Origin: Clostridiales bacterium
GTDB taxonomy: Bacteria > Bacillota > Clostridia > Lachnospirales > Lachnospiraceae
DNA: 11,709 nucleotides
Assembly: GCA_021203115.1 (NCBI GenBank)
Contig: JAJQBV010000159.1
Coordinates: 1 to 11,709, forward strand
Direction: 5' to 3'
Part shown: positions 6,510 through 11,709 of the stretch, piece after piece
Numbering within the stretch: position 1 is the first letter of the stretch
Layout of the letters: the number at the start of each line of letters is the position of its first letter
Notes under the pieces: model-generated
The model's database searches: none
What the model was told of the DNA's origin: nothing
Seen by the model: the letters and a program-made list of their open reading frames with translations, nothing else
Position numbers and translations under genes: made by a program

Positions 6510-7724
6510 TTGTTAACGAAAAGCAGAGCAAAGCTATGCATGGCGGCATTTCTGGCTGCGGCAGCGGTGACTTTGTCCGGATGTGACGGGCTGGAGGAAC
6601 AGATATCAGGGTATTTTGAATCTGCGGCCCCGGAGTTGTCAGAATCGCAGCAGTCGGCACCGGAGGAGACGGAGGAGAGCGAACAGCCTGCGGTGGAGAG
6701 CGTATCGGAGGAACGGTATGCCTACCAGACTCTGGATGACGAGGAAAAGGCAGTCTATGATGAGATCGTCTATGCACTGCTGAACCGGGAGGAAGAGAGA
6801 CAGATTTCCACTCTGGATGCCGGGGTGATGAGCCGGGCCTATCAGGCGATCCGCTGCGATTACTGCAATATTTTCTGGCTGGAGCAGCTGGAGTATGTGA
6901 CGAACAGCAGAGGCGGCGAGGTTGTCTCCATCGAGATCACGCCGGTTTACTCGATGACGGCGGAGAAGCAGGATGTGCTGCAGGCGCAGATTGATGCGGA
7001 GGCCGCACGGATGCTGGAGGGTGTTCCCACCGACGGCAGCGATTTTGACAAGGTTCTCTATGTCTATGAGACACTGATCCGTGAAGTGGACTATGTGACC
7101 GATTCGGAGGACAATCAGAACATTATCAGCGTGTTTGTCAACCATGAGACCATCTGTCAGGGATATGCCTATGCGACCCAATACCTTTTGGAGCAGCTTG
7201 GGATTCCGTGTACGACGGTGACCGGAATGGCGAACGGCGAAAAGCACGCGTGGAATCTGGTCTTCATGGACGGGGCGTATTATTATCTCGACACTACATG
7301 GGGGAATTCCCGGTATGTGACGCTCAGCGGAAACGAAACGGAGTCTGCCGGGGAGTCGGCATCGGCCGTTGATTATATCAATTATGACTATTTTTGCGTA
7401 ACGACGGAGATGCTCCTGACGACCCATGAGCCGGATGAGGAGATTTCTTTGCCGGACTGTACGGCAACGGAGGATAATTATTTTATCCATGAGGGGCTGT
7501 ATATTGATGTATGGGATCCCGACCGGATCGGCGGAATCATCCGTGCGGGATATGAGAGCGGGCAGCAGGCGGTGCAGATCCGGTTTGCGAACGCTGAATT
7601 ATGCGGGGAGGCCATGCGTTTTTTTGTGGAAGAGGGCAGACTGTTCGATTATTGCAGCGGCCTAACATCCGCGCAATACTTTGAAAACGCGGACTCTGCG
7701 GTGCTGGTGATATTGTTCTCGTAA
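6510..7724 (+). CDS. Lipoprotein with transglutaminase-like (cysteine protease fold) domain
   Basis: From TTG 6510 this gives 404 residues with a classic lipoprotein signal: positive N-region (MLTKSRAKL), hydrophobic stretch and lipobox LSGC, with C25 lipidated. An E/S/Q-rich linker follows to about residue 70, then a transglutaminase-like domain with C216 in ETICQGYAYA, H246 in GEKHAWN and D261 in YYLDTTWGN, a complete Cys-His-Asp triad. The last 115 residues or so carry no domain I know. It should sit on the outer face of the membrane, perhaps acting on wall or surface proteins; its substrate is unknown. TTG 6510 has AGGAG at 6496-6500, nine bases upstream. The longer frame from ATG 6468 has no ribosome binding site and adds an acidic stretch before the signal. 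ATG 6540 would remove the positive N-region. The gene is divergent from the DUF5721-like gene. Confidence 0.85.
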   Translation: MLTKSRAKLCMAAFLAAAAVTLSGCDGLEEQISGYFESAAPELSESQQSAPEETEESEQPAVESVSEERYAYQTLDDEEKAVYDEIVYALLNREEERQISTLDAGVMSRAYQAIRCDYCNIFWLEQLEYVTNSRGGEVVSIEITPVYSMTAEKQDVLQAQIDAEAARMLEGVPTDGSDFDKVLYVYETLIREVDYVTDSEDNQNIISVFVNHETICQGYAYATQYLLEQLGIPCTTVTGMANGEKHAWNLVFMDGAYYYLDTTWGNSRYVTLSGNETESAGESASAVDYINYDYFCVTTEMLLTTHEPDEEISLPDCTATEDNYFIHEGLYIDVWDPDRIGGIIRAGYESGQQAVQIRFANAELCGEAMRFFVEEGRLFDYCSGLTSAQYFENADSAVLVILFS

Positions 7725-7781
7725 GATACATTTACATGGCTCTGAATCATTACAAATACATAAGAGAATGGGTATGTAGTT

Positions 7782-8885
7782 ATGAAAAAAATCAATCTGT
7801 CACATAATCTGCTCGGATGCAGGTTTGACAACTGGCTTCGTTTAAAACGGACGAACCCGATCACGAACAAAAAACAGGGGCGGTTTATCACACTTGTGAC
7901 CTTTGTTCTGGGACTTCCGGCCCTTTTGGAGTGGCTGATTTTTTACATTCCGATTCGCAGGACGCGGGTGAAACAGGGTCCGGTTTATATTGTGGGATAC
8001 TGGCGTTCCGGCACGACCTTCCTGCAGAACCTGCTGACGCGGGATCCGCAGTACGGGTGGTTTGATCCGGTCAAGACCGTCACATTCAATAACTGCATTC
8101 TTCTGAAACACATGATGGAAAAGCTGCAGAAACGTCTCCTGAAGGGAGCCCGCCCCATGGATAATATGGAGTATGAGCTGAATCTCCCCATGGAGGAGGT
8201 GTTCGCCCAGGCGACGATCTCCACGCAAGCGATCAGTCATATGCTGGTTTTTCCGGACGGAGGGAAGGGTGCAAAATATATCGAGACAGCCTTTATTGAC
8301 GAGCAGGATGAGACCCGGCAGCGTGAATGGCGGAAGGCCTATGATTATATTCTGCGTAAGGTGACATGGCTCAGCAAGGGGAAGGCGCTCCTTCTGAAAA
8401 GCCCGGAAAATACCTGCAGGATCGGGGAGCTGAAGCGCTGCTATCCGAAGGCAAAGTTTATCAATATCTACCGCAATCCGTACAAGGTGATCATGTCCAC
8501 GGTCAACATGTTCACGAAAGAGATGGAGTTGCTCTGCCTGAATACACCGGCGCCCAGAGAGGTCATCGAGGATATCTCCATCGAGCTTTTCGAGCGCATT
8601 TACAGGAAGGCTTTCAAGGAACTGGATCATCTGCCTCGGGAAGACCGCATTGATATCTGCTATGAGGATTTTTGCAAGGATCCGCTCGGATATGTGAAAA
8701 TGATTTATGACCGTCTCGAAATCGGAGGATTTGAGGAGGCGAGGCCGTATTTTGAAGAACATCTGGAGAGCCAGAAGAATTACCAGAAAAATGTGTTTAC
8801 CCTTGAGCCTGCGCTGAGGGACAAGATCAACAGCAGGCTTGGGTTTTATTTTGATCATTACGGGTATGAAATGATCACGGATTAG
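7782..8885 (+). CDS. Sulfotransferase family protein (PAPS-dependent type)
   Basis: This 367-residue protein fits the Sulfotransferase_3-type fold, which transfers sulfate from PAPS to a hydroxyl or amino group. The 5'-phosphosulfate loop is YIVGYWRSGTTFLQNLL (69-85). The 3'-phosphate site is INIYRNPYKVIMS (227-239), with R231 and S239 in the expected places. LLLKSPENT (203-211) is also typical of the family. Residues 35-57 form a hydrophobic stretch flanked by basic residues, which could anchor the enzyme to the inner membrane face and suggests a lipid, glycan or surface-polymer acceptor. The ribosome binding site before ATG 7782 is weak. The gene starts 57 bases after the lipoprotein stop, with no visible terminator between, and ends 20 bases before citrate synthase. 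The acceptor is unknown. Some family members have unproven activity, so sulfotransfer itself is inferred. Confidence 0.85.
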   Translation: MKKINLSHNLLGCRFDNWLRLKRTNPITNKKQGRFITLVTFVLGLPALLEWLIFYIPIRRTRVKQGPVYIVGYWRSGTTFLQNLLTRDPQYGWFDPVKTVTFNNCILLKHMMEKLQKRLLKGARPMDNMEYELNLPMEEVFAQATISTQAISHMLVFPDGGKGAKYIETAFIDEQDETRQREWRKAYDYILRKVTWLSKGKALLLKSPENTCRIGELKRCYPKAKFINIYRNPYKVIMSTVNMFTKEMELLCLNTPAPREVIEDISIELFERIYRKAFKELDHLPREDRIDICYEDFCKDPLGYVKMIYDRLEIGGFEEARPYFEEHLESQKNYQKNVFTLEPALRDKINSRLGFYFDHYGYEMITD

Positions 8886-8905
8886 CAGGAAAAGGAGGTA
8901 CACGG

Positions 8906-10294
8906 ATGCTTGCTGAGAACAACAATGAGATGATTAGTCTGGAAGAGATGGGTGATCTTCGCTTCAACATGGCTACGCTGGAGCAGGAGCTGATGAAGAA
9001 TCACGGCATCGATCCGAACTTATATATTGAGTATGATGTGAAGCGGGGCTTACGTGACTCGTCCAGAAAGGGCGTGCTGACGGGACTGACGGAGATTTCC
9101 GATGTCAATGCGTATGAACTGGTTCACGGGCGCAATATTCCGGCCGACGGAAAGCTCTATTATCAGGGAATTAACGTGATGGATATCATAGACGGGCTCG
9201 GAGACCGCCGGTACGGGTTTGAGGAGACGATTTACCTGCTGATGTTCGGAAAGCTGCCGAGTCAGAAAGAACTGGATGTGTTTTTCCCGGTTATGGCGCA
9301 GATGGAGGAGCTGAGCCAGCGGTTTGTCCGTGATGTGGTTATGAAAGCCTCGAACCAGAATATTATGAACGCCATGCAGCGGTGTGTCCTGACTCTGTAT
9401 TCCTATGACAAAAATCCGGATGATATCACACCGGGCAATGTGCTGCGTCAGACGATGGAGCTGATTGCGAAGCTTCCGCTGATCGCGATTTTCTCCTATC
9501 ATTCCTACCGGCATTTCCGGAAGGGTGAGACCCTGTTTATCCGGAATCCGGAACGGCATCTGTCTCTGGCGGAGAATTTTCTCCTGATGCTGCGGCCGAG
9601 CGGGAAATATACGCCGCTCGAGGCAAAGGTGCTGGATGTCGCGCTGATTCTCCACGCGGAGCATGGCGGCGGTAACAACTCCACCTTTACAACGCATGTG
9701 GTGACATCCACCGGCACAGACACCTATTCATCCATCGCGGCGTCCTTAGGGTCGTTGAAAGGGCCGCGCCACGGCGGCGCAAACCTGAAGGTTCAGCATA
9801 TGTTTGCGGATATCATGAAGCATATCAGCGATTGGACGAGCGAGGCTGAGGTAGGTGCGTATCTCCAGAAGATCCTGGACAAAGAGGCGTTTGACCATAC
9901 CGGTCTGATTTACGGCATGGGGCATGCGGTCTATACCCTCTCGGATCCCCGTGAGGTCATCCTGAAGAAATATGCGCAGAAGCTGGCGGAGGAGAAGGGA
10001 ATGACCGAGGAGTTTGCCCTTTACGATCTGGTGGAGCGGCTTTCCGGTCAGCTGATCATGAAGCAGAGAAACATGCAGAAGAATGTCTGTGCGAATGTGG
10101 ACTTCTACAGCGGATTTGTCTACAGCATGCTTGGAATCCCGGAGGAGCTGTTCACGCCGATTTTTGCGATCGCGCGTATGCCGGGGTGGAGCGCCCACCG
10201 GCTGGAGGAGCTGATCAATGCAAGTAAGATTATCCGTCCGGCGTATAAGTATGTCGGGGTGCATGAAGGGTATGTGAATATTGAGGATCGCTGA
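8906..10294 (+). CDS. Citrate synthase (Si type)
   Basis: This 462-residue enzyme condenses oxaloacetate with acetyl-CoA to give citrate, in these anaerobes mainly toward 2-oxoglutarate and glutamate. The three catalytic positions are visible: a His in LILHAEHGGGN (247-257; H250 or H253), H340 in YGMGHAVYTLSDPRE, and D399 in ANVDFYSG. GPRHGGAN (286-293) and the C-terminal arginine in GWSAHRLEE are also conserved. It is somewhat longer than the usual 370-430 residues because of an N-terminal extension of about 50 residues. A 2-methylcitrate synthase cannot be excluded by eye. Start ATG 8906 has a strong AAAGGAGG at 8891-8898. It lies 20 bases after the sulfotransferase and 35 before metY, consistent with one operon. 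Many clostridia use the unrelated Re-citrate synthase, and this is not one. Confidence 0.93.
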   Translation: MLAENNNEMISLEEMGDLRFNMATLEQELMKNHGIDPNLYIEYDVKRGLRDSSRKGVLTGLTEISDVNAYELVHGRNIPADGKLYYQGINVMDIIDGLGDRRYGFEETIYLLMFGKLPSQKELDVFFPVMAQMEELSQRFVRDVVMKASNQNIMNAMQRCVLTLYSYDKNPDDITPGNVLRQTMELIAKLPLIAIFSYHSYRHFRKGETLFIRNPERHLSLAENFLLMLRPSGKYTPLEAKVLDVALILHAEHGGGNNSTFTTHVVTSTGTDTYSSIAASLGSLKGPRHGGANLKVQHMFADIMKHISDWTSEAEVGAYLQKILDKEAFDHTGLIYGMGHAVYTLSDPREVILKKYAQKLAEEKGMTEEFALYDLVERLSGQLIMKQRNMQKNVCANVDFYSGFVYSMLGIPEELFTPIFAIARMPGWSAHRLEELINASKIIRPAYKYVGVHEGYVNIEDR

Positions 10295-10329
10295 CTTTGC
10301 GTTTCATTTTAGTGAGGGAGGGAAGAACG

Positions 10330-11619
10330 ATGAGTGAATATAAGATCAACACAAAGTGTGTGCAGTCGGGTTACCGGCCGGCGAACGGGGAGCCGAGGCA
10401 GATTCCGATTATCCAGTCTACGACGTTTCGCTATGATACCAGCGAGGCGATGGGAAAGCTTTTTGATCTGGAGGAGGCCGGATATTTTTATACAAGACTG
10501 CAGAATCCGACGAATGATATGGTGGCGGCGAAGATCGCAGACATGGAGGGCGGAACGGCGGGAATGCTGACTTCCTCTGGGCAGGCGGCGAACTTTTTCG
10601 CGCTCTTTAATATCTGCGAGTGCGGCAGTCATATCGTGGCGTCCTCCTCGATCTACGGAGGAACGTTCAACCTGCTCTCCGTCACGATGGCGAAGATGGG
10701 AATCGAGACGACCTTTGTGTCGCCGGACTGCTCCGAGGAGGAACTGAACGCGGCGTTCCGGGAGAATACCCGTGCAGTCTTCGGGGAGACAATCGCGAAT
10801 CCTGCGCTGACGGTTCTTGACATTGAGAAGTTTGCGAAGGCGGCGCATGCCCACGGCGTGCCGCTGATTGTGGATAATACGTTCCCGACGCCGGTATTCT
10901 GCCGGCCTATCGAGTGGGGCGCGGATATCGTCACGCACTCTACGACAAAGTATATGGACGGCCACGGGGTGGCAGTCGGCGGAGCCATCGTGGACGGCGG
11001 AAAGTTCGACTGGTTTGCCCATGCGGATATGTTTCCGGGACTGACGACGCCGGATGAGTCGTATCACGGCATCACCTTTGCTGAGAAGTTCGGCCAGGGC
11101 GGAGCTTTTATTACGAAGTGTACAACAACGCTGATGCGTGATCTGGGCAGCATCCAGTCGCCGCAGAATGCGTTTTATCTGAACCTGGGACTTGAGTCCC
11201 TCCATGTGCGCATGCCGCGCCATGTGGAGAATGCCCGTGCGGTCGCGGAGTATCTGCAGGCACAGCCGGAAGTCCTTTCCGTTATCTGCCCGGAGCTTCC
11301 TGGGGATGCCTATTATGAGCTGGCGCAAAAGTACCTTCCGGACGGAAGCTGCGGCGTGCTCTCCTTTGAGCTGAAGGGCGGACGCCCGGCGGCGGAGAAG
11401 TTTATGATGGCGCTGAAGCTGGCGGCGATCGAGACGCATGTGGCGGATGCCCGGACCTGCTGTCTGAACCCGGCCACCTCCACGCACCGGCAGATGACTG
11501 ATGAGCAGCTTGCCGAGGCCGGAATCCCGGCTGGTATGATCCGCATGTCCTGCGGGCTGGAGGACAAGGAGGATCTCATCGCGGATGTGGCGCAGGCACT
11601 GGCGGCGGTTCGCGCGTAG
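10330..11619 (+). CDS. metY: O-acetylhomoserine sulfhydrylase (O-acetylhomoserine aminocarboxypropyltransferase)
   Basis: This 429-residue PLP enzyme of the Cys/Met metabolism family makes homocysteine from O-acetylhomoserine and sulfide. Visible features are YTRLQNPTND (54-63), TSSGQAANFF (81-90; PLP phosphate site), the long YGGTFNLL segment (109-116), VDNTFPTP with D182, and THSTTKYMDGHG (202-213) with the PLP lysine K207. RMSCGLED near the end carries R405, the expected carboxylate-binding arginine. Length and the GGTFNLL region fit MetY better than cystathionine gamma-synthase or gamma-lyase, which are about 380-400 residues. ATG 10330 is chosen because GGAGG at 10317-10321 lies 8 bases upstream. 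The upstream in-frame TTG at 10297 would place that ribosome binding site inside the gene. It is probably co-transcribed with citrate synthase. No S-box or T-box leader fits in the 35-base gap. Confidence 0.93.
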   Translation: MSEYKINTKCVQSGYRPANGEPRQIPIIQSTTFRYDTSEAMGKLFDLEEAGYFYTRLQNPTNDMVAAKIADMEGGTAGMLTSSGQAANFFALFNICECGSHIVASSSIYGGTFNLLSVTMAKMGIETTFVSPDCSEEELNAAFRENTRAVFGETIANPALTVLDIEKFAKAAHAHGVPLIVDNTFPTPVFCRPIEWGADIVTHSTTKYMDGHGVAVGGAIVDGGKFDWFAHADMFPGLTTPDESYHGITFAEKFGQGGAFITKCTTTLMRDLGSIQSPQNAFYLNLGLESLHVRMPRHVENARAVAEYLQAQPEVLSVICPELPGDAYYELAQKYLPDGSCGVLSFELKGGRPAAEKFMMALKLAAIETHVADARTCCLNPATSTHRQMTDEQLAEAGIPAGMIRMSCGLEDKEDLIADVAQALAAVRA

Positions 11620-11651
11620 ATAAATCATACTTGAATAATGAAAATATCGGA

Positions 11652-11705
11652 ATACCCTCAAATTAAGGACAAAAATAGCTTGATTTACCCTTAATTTGAG
11701 GGTAT
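11652..11705. repeat. 17-bp perfect inverted repeat downstream of metY
   Basis: ATACCCTCAAATTAAGG at 11652-11668 is the exact reverse complement of 11689-11705, with a 20-base spacer. It could form a long hairpin that ends metY transcription, but no T-run follows and the loop is large. Each arm also contains a TACCCT-N7-AGG unit, so it may instead be a pair of regulator sites. Confidence 0.75.
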
Positions 11706-11708
11706 ATT
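11680..11708 (+). promoter_or_regulatory. Predicted promoter with an operator-like palindrome in its spacer, directed out of the window
   Basis: TTGATT (11680-11685) and TATATT (11703-11708) are separated by exactly 17 bases, a good sigma-A-type arrangement (4 of 6 and 5 of 6 matches). The spacer holds TACCCT-N7-AGGGTA (11686-11704), a perfect 6-bp inverted repeat that ends within the -10 box. A partial copy, TACCCT-N7-AGGACA, lies 33 bases upstream at 11653-11671. This suggests repression of an unseen plus-strand gene to the right. Confidence 0.55.
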
Positions 11709-11709
11709 A

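Noticed and set aside
7725..7781. Separate promoter for the sulfotransferase gene
   Set aside because: TTTACA at 7731-7736 has no acceptable -10 at 16-18 bases, so I could not support one. Transcription may continue from the lipoprotein gene.
10297..10329. TTG at 10297 as the start of metY
   Set aside because: It places the strong GGAGG site inside the gene and adds residues (LRFILVREGRT) not typical of MetY.
10309..11661. Long minus-strand open frame (450 codons) opposite metY
   Set aside because: The product is Arg-rich low-information sequence with no domain, and the plus strand encodes a full-length MetY with all PLP-site motifs.
11652..11705. Inverted repeat as transposon ends or an invertible promoter
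   Set aside because: The arms are only 20 bases apart. No transposase or recombinase gene is visible, and no target duplication flanks them.

Overview
The window is about 11.7 kb of moderately GC-rich, densely coding bacterial chromosome. Gene content and protein style point to a Clostridia gut anaerobe, most likely Lachnospiraceae: AGGAGG-type ribosome binding sites, a DUF5721-like protein, a CspA-like subtilase, a single-chain LarC and a ClpX C-terminus of Firmicutes type. This assignment is inference from protein resemblance. I see no mobile element, CRISPR array, tRNA or rRNA.

Layout. (1) Positions 1-4230, plus strand: the 3' end of clpX overlaps a GH36 alpha-galactosidase by 17 bases. 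An S8 subtilisin-like peptidase of the Csp-like type follows, closed by a clear intrinsic terminator. (2) Positions 4231-4464: an AT-rich intergenic region with a small inverted repeat, promoter-like boxes and a possible 20-codon ORF. (3) Positions 4465-5883: larC, the nickel-insertion protein for the nickel-pincer nucleotide cofactor, with a very His-rich insert. It meets a minus-strand DUF5721-like gene tail to tail, 6 bases apart. (4) Positions 6394-6509: a divergent promoter region in which the two -10 boxes appear to overlap. It serves the DUF5721-like gene and a lipoprotein with a transglutaminase-like domain. (5) Positions 7782-11619, plus strand: a PAPS-type sulfotransferase, a Si-type citrate synthase and an O-acetylhomoserine sulfhydrylase (metY). 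Gaps are 20 and 35 bases, so this is probably one operon. (6) Positions 11620-11709: a 17-bp perfect inverted repeat. Its right arm lies in the spacer of a promoter-like element that points out of the window.

Functionally the window mixes housekeeping proteolysis (ClpX), sugar breakdown (alpha-galactosidase), possible spore or germination proteolysis (Csp-like peptidase), metal-cofactor assembly (LarC) and sulfur/amino-acid metabolism (sulfotransferase, citrate synthase, MetY). Most genes belong to known families. I did not find a convincing new multi-gene system. The points most worth a second look are the operator-like structure at the right edge, the apparently orphan fused LarC, the sulfotransferase-citrate synthase-metY grouping, and the shared -10 divergent promoter.
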